Assembly (NCBI GenBank): GCA_009843725.1
Contig: VYCX01000339.1
Location: forward strand, 1-7,800
Direction: 5' to 3'
Source: Boseongicola sp. SB0675_bin_26
GTDB taxonomy: Bacteria; Pseudomonadota; Alphaproteobacteria; Rhodobacterales; Rhodobacteraceae
DNA length: 7,800 nt
The translations under genes were made by a program, and so were the position numbers. How positions within the stretch are numbered: position 1 is the stretch's first letter; every line of letters starts with the position of its first letter. Shown here one piece after another: positions 1-6,381 of this stretch. The notes below the pieces were generated by a model. That model had not been told where the DNA came from. It made no database searches and saw only the letters and a program-made list of their open reading frames with translations.

Positions 1-560
<560 letters not shown>

Positions 561-572
561 GCAACAGCGCCG

Positions 573-596
573 CCAGGAATCCTGGGAGTTCCCAGG
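573..596. repeat. Two overlapping, mutually exclusive small hairpins after hemB
   Basis: CCAGG (573-577) can pair with CCTGG (581-585) across a 3-base loop, and CCTGGG (581-586) can instead pair with CCCAGG (591-596) across AGTT. The two stems share bases and cannot form together. They begin 13 bases after the hemB stop and could mark its transcript 3' end, but no T-run follows. The pairing is seen directly; the role is inferred. Confidence 0.35.
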
Positions 597-648
597 CACT
601 GTCTGGCGTACGAGCGACGAAAGCTGACGGCGCGTGCCGATGGCGGCC

Positions 649-670
649 TCCACGGTCCTGAGACCGTGGA
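649..670. terminator. Perfect 9-bp hairpin between hemB and hisF; terminator-like, without a T-tract
   Basis: TCCACGGTC (649-657) and GACCGTGGA (662-670) are exact reverse complements around the tetraloop CTGA. The structure lies 88 bases after hemB and 85 bases before the hisF start, and is followed by an A/G-rich stretch rather than T residues. It may end the hemB transcript or be a leader or processing structure for hisF. Because the inverted repeat is symmetrical, the strand on which it acts is uncertain. Confidence 0.4.
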
Positions 671-755
671 AAGGAAAGGCGCTTCTCGCTGTTCACGCGC
701 AATCAGCTTGCAGATTCATCTTGCCCCTTTGGACGGGAATGCCGATAGACCTCAC

Positions 756-1517
756 GTGCTGAAGACCCGAGTCATACCGTGCCTGGACGTGGCCGACGGC
801 CGCGTTGTGAAGGGCGTGAATTTCGTCGATCTCGTCGACGCCGGAGATCCGGTCGAGGCAGCAATCGCCTACGATGCGGCCGGGGCTGACGAACTTTGCT
901 TTCTCGACATTCATGCAACGCACGAAAACCGCGGCACGATGCATGATCTCGCGACGCGAACCGCCGAACACTGCTTCATGCCCTTGACGGTGGGTGGTGG
1001 CGTCCGAACGGTCGAGGATGTCCGCGCCCTCTTGCTGGCCGGAGCGGACAAGGTCTCCTTCAATTCGGCGGCAGTGGCAGATCCCGACGTAGTGGCACGC
1101 GCGGCGGAAAGGTTTGGCTCGCAGTGCATAGTTGTCGCGATCGACGCAAAGTCAACGGGATCGGGCAAGTGGGAGATCTTCACGCATGGCGGGCGACGCG
1201 CGACCGGAATCGACGCCGTGGAGTTTGCGCAAGCTGTCGAAGCGAAAGGTGCAGGCGAGATCCTGCTCACCTCCATGGACCGGGACGGGACTCGTGCGGG
1301 ATTTGACATCCCGCTGACCCGAACGATTGCGGACGCCGTGTCAGTTCCCGTGATCGCGTCCGGCGGCGTCGGCGCGCTGGATCATCTGGTTGAAGGCGTG
1401 ACGGAGGGCGGGGCCAATGCTGTATTGGCCGCGTCGATTTTCCACTTTGGAGAGTTTTCAATTGCCGAAGCAAAGGCGCACATGTCGGTGCAAGGCGTTT
1501 CAGTGAGGCTCACTTGA
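756..1517 (+). CDS. hisF: Imidazole glycerol phosphate synthase, cyclase subunit HisF
   Basis: HisF forms a heterodimer with the glutaminase HisH and uses the ammonia from HisH to convert PRFAR into imidazole glycerol phosphate and AICAR, linking histidine and purine synthesis in the cytosol. The 253-residue product has the normal family length. It shows the (beta-alpha)8 features: RVIPCLDV with catalytic Asp11, FLDIHAT with Asp51, VGGGVRT at about 80-85, VVAIDAK with catalytic Asp130, [10 protein letters not shown] around 170-179, the phosphate-binding IASGGVG around 200-206, and [10 protein letters not shown] near the C-terminus. The GTG at 756 is chosen because family members begin at VLKTR/MLKTR. 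An upstream in-frame GTG at 666 would add 30 unfamiliar residues and run through the 649-670 hairpin. No strong ribosome binding site is visible before 756. hisH and hisA are not in the window. Confidence 0.97.
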   Translation: MLKTRVIPCLDVADGRVVKGVNFVDLVDAGDPVEAAIAYDAAGADELCFLDIHATHENRGTMHDLATRTAEHCFMPLTVGGGVRTVEDVRALLLAGADKVSFNSAAVADPDVVARAAERFGSQCIVVAIDAKSTGSGKWEIFTHGGRRATGIDAVEFAQAVEAKGAGEILLTSMDRDGTRAGFDIPLTRTIADAVSVPVIASGGVGALDHLVEGVTEGGANAVLAASIFHFGEFSIAEAKAHMSVQGVSVRLT

Positions 1518-1879
1518 CGTCTTTCGCGTCCTCAGCGGCGAGAACTTTCGGCGGACCTGGAGGGCCCGAATGCACGATGCAAGCCCGGCACCGAAGGAAC
1601 AGGGGGCGAATTGCCGACCGTCCCGCAAGACCCTGTTTCCGCCTCTGAAACCATCATCCGCGACACTTGCCGGACCGGGAGAGTCTTCCAGACCCTCGTC
1701 AGGTTCGCGCTTAGCCGGCGAGCCTTCGCAAGACGCTTCCGCGAGCCGCACCGACGCTTTCCACCGGAGAGTTCGATGCGATACCAACGCCAATCCGCCA
1801 CGCCCGCTTTGTGGCGTCAACAATGGGAGCGCGCTTTCCGCCCAGGCCCGACCGCAGGGGCTTGCAGCGCGAAAATCAG
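1518..1879. other. 362-base gap between hisF and hisE without a recognisable gene
   Basis: Several frames stay open here (for example 1570-1887 and 1611-1883 on plus, 1500-1823 on minus), but their products are rich in Arg, Pro and Ser, match no family I know, and lack a convincing ribosome binding site. This is what random frames in GC-rich DNA look like. In many relatives hisE follows hisF closely, so the gap may be a decayed gene or an insertion scar. No T-rich terminator, tRNA or obvious promoter was seen. Confidence 0.4.
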
Positions 1880-2197
1880 ATGACTGACATTCTGGAGCGA
1901 CTCGCCCGGACCATCTCTGAGAAGAGGGCAGCTGACCCGAAGAGTTCCTGGACTGCGCAACTTCTTGCGGCCGGTCCGGAGAGGGCTGCCAAAAAATTTG
2001 GCGAAGAAGCCGTTGAAGCCGTCATCGAAGCGGTACGGGGCGACCGCGACAAGCTCGCGGCCGAGGCGGCGGACGTTCTCTATCATCTGCTGGTAATGCT
2101 GGCGACGCGCGAAATCGAGCTAGATGAGGTGTTGAAGGTTCTGGAAGGGCGCGAAGGCATTTCGGGAGTCGACGAAAAGGCCGCGCGCAGGACTTGA
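1880..2197 (+). CDS. hisE: Phosphoribosyl-ATP pyrophosphatase HisE
   Basis: HisE hydrolyses PR-ATP to PR-AMP and pyrophosphate, the second step of histidine synthesis, in the cytosol. The 105-residue product has the normal length for a stand-alone HisE (no fused HisI domain). It carries the all-alpha MazG-like NTP-pyrophosphohydrolase signature: KKFGEEAVEAVIEA (residues 38-51) with the acidic Glu42, Glu43 and Glu46, then EAADVLYHLLVML (62-74) with Glu62 and Asp65, which supply magnesium ligands in this fold. The C-terminal GISGVDEKAARR resembles the usual alphaproteobacterial ending. The ATG at 1880 fits the family N-terminus (MTDILERLA); the in-frame ATG at 1811 would add an unrelated 23-residue leader. 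No good Shine-Dalgarno sequence precedes it. It sits 362 bases after hisF on the same strand, and co-transcription is uncertain. Confidence 0.95.
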   Translation: MTDILERLARTISEKRAADPKSSWTAQLLAAGPERAAKKFGEEAVEAVIEAVRGDRDKLAAEAADVLYHLLVMLATREIELDEVLKVLEGREGISGVDEKAARRT

Positions 2198-2520
2198 CCG
2201 TCAAGGATCCCTCGCACCTTCAGTCAAGCAGACGCCCAGCGACAGCCTGATTGCATGCCAGGTCCACGATGTGTCGAACAGGGTTGACCGTCGTCCATGC
2301 CTTGACGGAGATCACTTGCAAGTGGCTCAAACTGGAAATCTGTCATCGGGCAATTCTGCAGCTTCCGGGCAGATGCTCTCCTGAAACATTCCAAATCAAC
2401 AAGTTAACGATGACGTCTGCATATTAAAATCATGAAATTTGTGCAATGGTTTGAACCCACTTATCTATTTTTGCTCGCGGGAACTGCCAATCGCTGAAGC
2501 CGCGCGCTGAGCACCCTCGT
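2198..2520. other. Convergent spacer between hisE and the ratA-like gene, with an AT-rich patch
   Basis: This 323-base stretch lies between two genes that point at each other, so it should hold their transcript ends. I see a 5-bp hairpin overlapping the hisE stop (CTTGA 2193-2197 with TCAAG 2201-2205), a perfect 12-base palindrome at 2313-2324, and a clearly AT-rich segment at about 2380-2475 unlike the surrounding DNA. An ATG at 2432 opens a 21-codon frame ending at 2497, without a ribosome binding site. No RNA gene or T-tract terminator is recognised. Confidence 0.4.
2313..2324. repeat. Perfect 12-base palindrome CACTTGCAAGTG
   Basis: The sequence equals its own reverse complement over 12 bases. 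Such sites can bind dimeric regulators, but it sits in a convergent spacer where no promoter is expected and only one copy was noticed. Chance is a realistic explanation. Confidence 0.3.
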
Positions 2521-2973
2521 CTAGTCTCGCCCGTATAGATCTGCCGCACGGCGCTCAAAGGCCTGCACAACGCGCTGTGTCACTTCATTAAAAAAGAGCT
2601 TGGCTGTGGTCTGCAGAAGCCTGTTCCGGAACTCGAAGTCCACGTGGAAGCTCACATCAGATCCGCCATCCCCTGCGTCAACGAACTCCCAGTCCGAGTT
2701 CATTCGGCGGAAAGGGCCGTCAAGATACTCGGTGTTGATCCTGTTTGAGTCGGGCCAGAGCGTGACCCGGCTGCCAAACTTCTCGCTGAAGACCTTGAAG
2801 GAGACCACCAGGTCGGCGAGCATCACGACATGGCTGTCTTCATGGCGCATCTCCCGGATACGCGCGGCAGTGGTCCAAGGCAGGAACTCCGGATAGCGTT
2901 CCACGTCCGCAACAAGGTCGTACATCTGTCTGGCGCTGTAAGGCACGTGACGGCTTTCGGTATGGGAGGGCAT
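2521..2973 (-). CDS. RatA/Coq10-type START-domain protein (ubiquinone-binding, type II toxin RatA family)
   Basis: The 150-residue product is a single polyketide-cyclase/START-like domain of normal family length. Conserved stretches are VPYSARQMYDLVADVERYPE (residues 10-29) followed by FLPW, LADLVVSFKVFSEKFGSRV in the middle, YLDGPFRRMNSDWEF, and the C-terminal FEFRNRLLQTTAKLFF then VQAFERRAADLYG. Mitochondrial Coq10 members bind ubiquinone and support respiration; Escherichia coli RatA was described as a ribosome-association toxin. Alphaproteobacterial copies are usually taken to be Coq10-like, but the sequence alone does not settle this. The ATG at 2973 fits the family N-terminus (MPSHTESR). 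Only a weak ribosome binding site is visible. The gene is divergent from hpt, with 71 bases between start codons, so any promoters for both must lie in that short space. Confidence 0.88.
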   Translation of the reverse strand: MPSHTESRHVPYSARQMYDLVADVERYPEFLPWTTAARIREMRHEDSHVVMLADLVVSFKVFSEKFGSRVTLWPDSNRINTEYLDGPFRRMNSDWEFVDAGDGGSDVSFHVDFEFRNRLLQTTAKLFFNEVTQRVVQAFERRAADLYGRD

Positions 2974-3033
2974 GTGCTCGGGTCTGGAATTGTCCTGTCC
3001 CTTACGTGTAGGGAGTGGGAACGGGGGTCAAGG

Positions 3034-3040
3034 GGGGAGA
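3034..3040 (+). promoter_or_regulatory. Strong Shine-Dalgarno sequence deciding a TTG start for hpt
   Basis: An AGGGGGGAG-type purine run lies about 5 bases before the TTG at 3045, an optimal distance. The alternative GTG at 3015 lies upstream of this site and would leave it inside the coding region. Confidence 0.6.
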
Positions 3041-3044
3041 CGCA

Positions 3045-3620
3045 TTGACAAGACCGTATGTGATAGTTGAGTTGATTTCTGCAAAGGCCATTGCGACCCG
3101 AGTCGAGGAACTCGCCCGGGACATCCGGGCGACGTTTCGCGATACAGACAAGCTGATAATGGTCGGACTCTTGCGCGGATCCTTCGTGCTCATTGCCGAT
3201 CTCGTGCGCGAGCTTGACATGAATGTCGAAGTCGACTTCCTCGAAGTCTCCTCCTACGGGAACGAGATGGTTTCGAGCCACGAGGTGCGAATCCTCAAGG
3301 ATCTCCGGGGCGAAATCGAGGGCGAGGACGTTCTCGTTGTCGAGGACATCGTGGACACGGGATACACGCTGAGCCACGTCGTGAGATTCCTGCAGGCGCG
3401 CAACCCGAGAAGGCTCGAAACGATCGCGCTTCTGGACAAGCCGTCGCGTCGCGAAGTCGACATTTGCGCCACGTGGACCGGGTTTGAGATTCCCGACGAA
3501 TTCGTGGTCGGCTACGGAATCGACTACGCGCAGAGAAACAGGAACCTGCCCTATATTGGGCGTGTTCGCCTTGCGGATTCGGAAGGCAAGGCTGGCAACG
3601 AGATGGCGGAAGGGTTGTAA
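3045..3620 (+). CDS. hpt: Hypoxanthine phosphoribosyltransferase
   Basis: This cytosolic purine-salvage enzyme transfers phosphoribose from PRPP to hypoxanthine (often also guanine), giving IMP or GMP. The type I PRTase fold is clear: GLLRGSF near residues 41-47, [11 protein letters not shown] with the flexible-loop Ser-Tyr at 69-73, the PRPP-binding motif [12 protein letters not shown] around 98-109 with its two acidic residues, [11 protein letters not shown] with the purine-contacting lysine, and the C-terminal [20 protein letters not shown]. The start is assigned to TTG because it follows a strong ribosome binding site and the family motif RPYVI comes directly after; a GTG at 3015 would add 10 atypical residues. 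The product is 191 residues, slightly long because about 13-15 residues continue past the usual ending at GRVRL. A strong hairpin starts 2 bases after the stop. Confidence 0.95.
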   Translation: MTRPYVIVELISAKAIATRVEELARDIRATFRDTDKLIMVGLLRGSFVLIADLVRELDMNVEVDFLEVSSYGNEMVSSHEVRILKDLRGEIEGEDVLVVEDIVDTGYTLSHVVRFLQARNPRRLETIALLDKPSRREVDICATWTGFEIPDEFVVGYGIDYAQRNRNLPYIGRVRLADSEGKAGNEMAEGL

Positions 3621-3622
3621 TC

Positions 3623-3662
3623 GGCAGTGGGCGAACACACGCCCGCAGTTTCGCCCATTGCC
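3623..3662 (+). terminator. Long hairpin directly after hpt (13-bp stem, one G-T mismatch); probable terminator without a T-tract
   Basis: GGCAGTGGGCGAA (3623-3635) pairs with TTCGCCCATTGCC (3650-3662) around a 14-base loop; in RNA the only non-Watson-Crick pair is a G-U. It starts 2 bases after the hpt stop and ends 76 bases before the cytochrome c' start, as expected for the end of the hpt transcript. No T-run follows, so it may be an atypical intrinsic terminator or a 3' stability structure. Confidence 0.5.
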
Positions 3663-3726
3663 CAAGAGCGGTGGCATTCCTGGAGTCTTCAGGTAACATG
3701 CGAGGCACAACGGTCCTTGCATGTTC

Positions 3727-3732
3727 AAGGAG
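3727..3732 (+). promoter_or_regulatory. Shine-Dalgarno AAGGAG deciding the cytochrome c' start
   Basis: Three in-frame ATGs lie at 3721, 3733 and 3739. AAGGAG at 3727-3732 overlaps or abuts the first two and is 6 bases before the third, so ATG 3739 is favoured. Confidence 0.65.
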
Positions 3733-3738
3733 ATGCAG

Positions 3739-4209
3739 ATGAACTTCTCTAAGGGCTTCGCTCGCATGGTTGCCGCACTGACATTGGCGGGAGCGACGTT
3801 CGCCCATGCGGGCGGACATGGCGGCAATCCGGCCGCCAATGCCAGGCAGGCGCACATGAAGCTCTATGCGTTCAACCTCGACCTGATTGGGGCCATGGCG
3901 AAGGGTGAAATCGGCTACGATGCGGACGCGGCCCAAGCGACTGCGAACAATCTCTTGACGCTCGCGATGATGCATCAGGACGCCTATTGGGCTCCAGGCA
4001 CTTCAACGGCGGAATTGGGCAACGAGACCAGGGCCCTGCCCTCGATCTGGGAGGGCGGGTCGCGTTTCGGAGACATTGGCCTTCAACTGATCGAGGCGGC
4101 TGGCCAGCTCGCGGCAGCGGCTGGAGAGGGTCAAGACACGTTGCGCGACGCAATTCGCGGTGTCGGCGGCGCTTGCAGCGCCTGCCACAGGAATTATCGT
4201 CAGCGCTGA
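3739..4209 (+). CDS. Cytochrome c' family protein, secreted
   Basis: This is a small periplasmic c-type haem protein. The 156-residue precursor begins with a Sec signal peptide (basic MNFSKGFAR, a hydrophobic stretch around 10-23, likely cut after AHA at 24). The mature part is a four-helix cytochrome c' with ARQAHMKLYAF near the N-terminus, the region that lines the distal haem face in this family, and the haem-binding CSACH (residues 146-150) close to the C-terminus, followed by RNYR as expected. Cytochromes c' bind NO and CO and may buffer NO or carry electrons; the physiological role of this copy is unknown. The gene starts 76 bases after the hpt hairpin, which suggests its own promoter, and 45 bases before a diheme cytochrome gene with which it is probably co-transcribed. 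Confidence 0.92.
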   Translation: MNFSKGFARMVAALTLAGATFAHAGGHGGNPAANARQAHMKLYAFNLDLIGAMAKGEIGYDADAAQATANNLLTLAMMHQDAYWAPGTSTAELGNETRALPSIWEGGSRFGDIGLQLIEAAGQLAAAAGEGQDTLRDAIRGVGGACSACHRNYRQR

Positions 4210-4254
4210 AACTGACGACGACGAGGGCAGCCTGCCAGCGCAGGTTGAACAGCC

Positions 4255-5127
4255 ATGAAGCGTGCCATGACGTGGTTGTCCGTGCTTGCAGTGCTCGGCA
4301 TTGCGGCGGCGCTCTGGCTGACTCGTCCTGCAGTCGTCAGTCCGGCACGGTTTGCATCGCTCCAAGGCGATGCGATGCGGGGCGAAGTGGTGTTCTGGGC
4401 AGGAGGATGCGCTTCGTGCCACAAGGCAGAAACGACCGACGACGACCTGGCGCTGCCCGGAGGTCGCCGTTTCGCGACGCAGTTCGGCACCTTCATCGCA
4501 CCCAACATCTCGTCTGATCCAACCCACGGCATTGGTGACTGGACAATGACAGAATTCGCCTCAGCCCTGCTCCATGGCACATCGCCCGAGGGCCGCCACT
4601 ATTACCCGGCGTTTCCATATGCGTCCTATGCACGAATGAATGACCAAGACGTGGCCGATCTTTGGGCGTTCATGCAAACGGTGCCAGCATTGCCCTTGGC
4701 AAGCCAGCGGCACGACCTAGCCTTTCCATTCAATGTCCGCGCCTCGATTGGAGCCTGGAAATTCCTGTTCCTGAAACCGGCTTGGGTGCGGCCTGCAGAA
4801 ACGCCCGAACTGAAACGCGGACGGTACCTGGTGGAAGCATTGGGCCATTGCGCCGAGTGCCATACGCCAAGGAACTTTCTGGGAGGCAGCCTTGCTTCGG
4901 CTTGGATGGAGGGTGCGCCACATCCCGCCGGAAAGGGACGCATTCCCGGGCTGGTGCCAAGCGCTCTGGACTGGAGCGCGGACGACATTGCCTACTACCT
5001 TGAAACCGGATTCACCCCGGACTTTGACAGTGCAGGCGGCGATATGGCCGAGGTCGTCGCAACCATAGGCAGGCTTTCGCCCGAGGACCGCCTGGCCATC
5101 GCACATTACATAAAGGCGCTCGAGTAG
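4255..5127 (+). CDS. Diheme c-type cytochrome, probably membrane-anchored and periplasmic
   Basis: The 290-residue product has an N-terminal hydrophobic segment (about 5-22, after basic KR) with no obvious cleavage site, so it is probably an anchor with the remainder in the periplasm. Two class I haem domains follow. The first has CASCH (52-56) with a likely Met ligand in SYARM (Met128); the second has CAECH (199-203), in the typical context GHCAECHTPRN, with a likely Met ligand in GGDMAEVV (Met264). Stretches such as GTFIAPNIS and YYPAFPYASY resemble the cytochrome subunits of membrane alcohol and sugar dehydrogenases, which normally have three haems and a partner enzyme. No dehydrogenase is present here. 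Pairing with the upstream cytochrome c' suggests a shared electron-transfer role, which is inference. The electron donor and acceptor are unknown. Confidence 0.9.
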   Translation: MKRAMTWLSVLAVLGIAAALWLTRPAVVSPARFASLQGDAMRGEVVFWAGGCASCHKAETTDDDLALPGGRRFATQFGTFIAPNISSDPTHGIGDWTMTEFASALLHGTSPEGRHYYPAFPYASYARMNDQDVADLWAFMQTVPALPLASQRHDLAFPFNVRASIGAWKFLFLKPAWVRPAETPELKRGRYLVEALGHCAECHTPRNFLGGSLASAWMEGAPHPAGKGRIPGLVPSALDWSADDIAYYLETGFTPDFDSAGGDMAEVVATIGRLSPEDRLAIAHYIKALE

Positions 5128-5133
5128 CCTCGA

Positions 5134-5160
5134 CGCGTCTCGCAGTGCCAATGAGACGCG
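5134..5160 (+). terminator. 8-bp hairpin after the diheme cytochrome gene
   Basis: CGCGTCTC (5134-5141) and GAGACGCG (5153-5160) are exact reverse complements around an 11-base loop, starting 7 bases after the stop. It is positioned as a terminator for the cytochrome unit, but no T-run follows. A second, 5-bp stem (CCCCG 5194-5198 with CGGGG 5206-5210) lies just before the next gene and could affect its translation. Confidence 0.45.
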
Positions 5161-5222
5161 CATGCCTTCCTGCAGCAAATGATGCCTTGCGCTCCCCGAG
5201 AATCCCGGGGCAATGAGCGGCC

Positions 5223-5816
5223 ATGGCAAGTTTCGTTCTGGCTGTCTTTTTCCTGATCATAACGCCCGGTCCCGGTGTCCTGTCTCTCGCGGGCGTCGGG
5301 TCGGCATTCGGATACGCCCATGGCGTGCGGTACTTGGCGGGGCTCTTCGTCGGCACGAACCTCGTGTGCCTTGCGGTGATCAGCGGATTGGCGGCACTGG
5401 TGCTTGCCGAGCCCGGGATCCGAGTGGTCCTGACCATGGCGTCGGCGGCCTATCTGCTGTGGCTGGCCTCCCGTATCGCCTTTGCCGGGACGAGAATTGC
5501 ATTCATCGAGCAGCCGAGCCCGCCCGGTATCCGGGGCGGCATCTTGCTTCAGGCGGTCAACCCGAAGGCCTATGTCGTGAACACGACTTTGTTCTCCGGA
5601 TTTGCGTTCATGGCCGAATATCCTCTTTTCGAGATCGGAATAAAGTTATTTATTCTTAATGTATTGTGGACTGCAATTCATGTCGCGTGGCTGTGCGCTG
5701 GGGTGATGGTTCAGCGGATGAAGCTGCCCGACAGGTGGCAGCGGGGCATCAATGCGGGAATGGCGGCAGCCATGGTCGCCGTCGTTGCGTTGGCGGCCCT
5801 TGCGCCCCAAGGTTGA
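5223..5816 (+). CDS. LysE/RhtB-family inner-membrane exporter
   Basis: LysE-type translocators export amino acids or related small molecules by proton antiport; the substrate cannot be read from this sequence. The 197-residue product has the usual length and about six hydrophobic segments (roughly 4-24, 36-60, 66-88, 118-134, 138-165 and 178-195). Family marks are TPGPGVLSLAGVG near the N-terminus, FVGTNLVCLAVISGLAALVL, and QAVNPKAYVVNTTLFSGF around 110-127, where NPK is typical. The ATG at 5223 places the TPGP motif at residues 14-17, as in the short-N-terminus subgroup. Codons 140-148 (5640-5666) are strikingly AT-rich compared with the rest of the gene. It follows the cytochromes on the same strand but is separated by 95 bases and a hairpin, so a functional link is not shown. 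Confidence 0.92.
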   Translation: MASFVLAVFFLIITPGPGVLSLAGVGSAFGYAHGVRYLAGLFVGTNLVCLAVISGLAALVLAEPGIRVVLTMASAAYLLWLASRIAFAGTRIAFIEQPSPPGIRGGILLQAVNPKAYVVNTTLFSGFAFMAEYPLFEIGIKLFILNVLWTAIHVAWLCAGVMVQRMKLPDRWQRGINAGMAAAMVAVVALAALAPQG

Positions 5817-5913
5817 GCAATCAGCACAAAGGGTTGGTGAAACCGGCTCATTGACGGCAATTGGTCAACCAAGGCCTTGCATGCCAGAATTGGCCATGCC
5901 GTGGCGCCATCAA

Positions 5914-6174
5914 TTCCGGACGACATACGTCGGTCACTGCGTTCAGGCCGGCCCGACCGGCAAGGCGGCCACAAGTCACGTGTCCGAAACGGCCGCCAGC
6001 CCGCCAGTTGGCGGCCTCGGCATAGATCCAACAAGCTGCGCATGTCTGGCTGGCGAAGCTCGTGTCCACGTCGATCAGGCGACATTCTTCGCCGTCCGAC
6101 ATTTGGCGCGGCGCGACACCGCCGACACCCGGAATTGGCAAGCCAGACGATCTTCCGGACGCAATGTCCGGCAC
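5914..6174 (-). pseudogene. Remnant of a TnpB-like (IS200/IS605 OrfB) RNA-guided nuclease, C-terminal zinc ribbon and last RuvC segment
   Basis: On the minus strand the frame reads GVGGVAPRQ, then CRLIDVDTSFASQTCAAC (about 6089-6036), then RFGHVTCGR (about 5991-5965), then AGLNAVTDV (about 5951-5925). This follows the TnpB order: GWGG-type helix, VDP-x-x-TSQTC-x-x-CG, F-x-C-x-x-CG, and AD-x-NAA-x-NI. The spacing matches, but important positions have changed: Trp to Val in GWG, Gly to Trp after the first CxxC, the first Cys of the second pair to His, and the final RuvC Asp to Gly. A TGA lies in frame just upstream (near 6202), and the rest of the roughly 400-residue protein is absent. A neighbouring minus frame (about 6140-6272) may hold a further, less certain fragment. 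This is a dead transposon relic; a chance resemblance cannot be wholly excluded. Confidence 0.55.
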
Positions 6175-6200
6175 TTCCCGCCCGTCATGCGATGCATCGC

Positions 6201-6226
6201 CTCACGAGCCTTCGGAGAGGCGTGAG
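6201..6226. repeat. Compound hairpin upstream of the TnpB relic
   Basis: CTCAC (6201-6205) pairs with GTGAG (6222-6226), and GCCT (6208-6211) pairs with AGGC (6218-6221), leaving a GA bulge and a 6-base loop. IS200/IS605 elements carry subterminal hairpins, but there is no evidence that this one marks an element end. Confidence 0.3.
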
Positions 6227-6368
6227 TGGACATCGTGCCGAAAACTGCACTGGAATCGCTGTTCGTCGCCAATGACCCTTGCCGGACAATTCGGTGCCGG
6301 ACGGATTAAGCCAGGATTGGCATGGTTTGCCCGAAGTGCCGCTTTGGCTCGCATGCGGTCGCCATTTC

Positions 6369-6375
6369 AGAAGAG
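6369..6375 (+). promoter_or_regulatory. Shine-Dalgarno AGAAGAG for the TbpB-like lipoprotein
   Basis: This purine run ends 6 bases before the ATG at 6382. That favours this start over the upstream in-frame ATG at 6322 and places a proper lipoprotein signal at the N-terminus. Confidence 0.55.
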
Positions 6376-6381
6376 TTAGAC

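Larger units (their letters stand above)
5817..6381. other. 565-base region without an intact gene, containing a TnpB relic
   Basis: No intact coding gene is supported here. The minus-strand remnant of a TnpB nuclease is described separately. Other visible structure includes TTGGTCAACCAA (5861-5872, a 5-bp hairpin), the overlapping palindrome CAAGGCCTTG (5870-5879), and a hairpin at 6201-6226. No clear transposon ends or target duplications could be defined, and no convincing promoter for the downstream lipoprotein gene was recognised. Confidence 0.45.

Noticed and set aside
666..755. Upstream GTG start extending HisF by 30 residues
   Set aside because: The added residues are not part of HisF and the extension would run through a hairpin; family alignment places the start at 756.
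2823..3857. A 344-codon open frame on the minus strand spanning the start of the RatA-like gene, all of hpt and part of cytochrome c'
   Set aside because: It is antisense to two clearly conserved genes, its product resembles no family, and long shadow frames are expected opposite GC-rich coding DNA.
3295..3975. A 226-codon minus-strand frame opposite hpt and cytochrome c'
   Set aside because: Arg/Pro/Ser-rich translation, no family resemblance, and fully explained as the antisense of real genes.
5636..5670. AT-rich segment as a promoter inside the exporter gene
   Set aside because: It has no well-spaced -35/-10 pair, and the region is an intact membrane segment of the LysE family.
5752..6379. 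Several overlapping plus-strand frames after the exporter gene (5752-6225, 5877-6275, 6062-6379)
   Set aside because: Low-complexity Arg-rich products with no ribosome binding sites; the recognisable coding signal in this stretch is on the minus strand.
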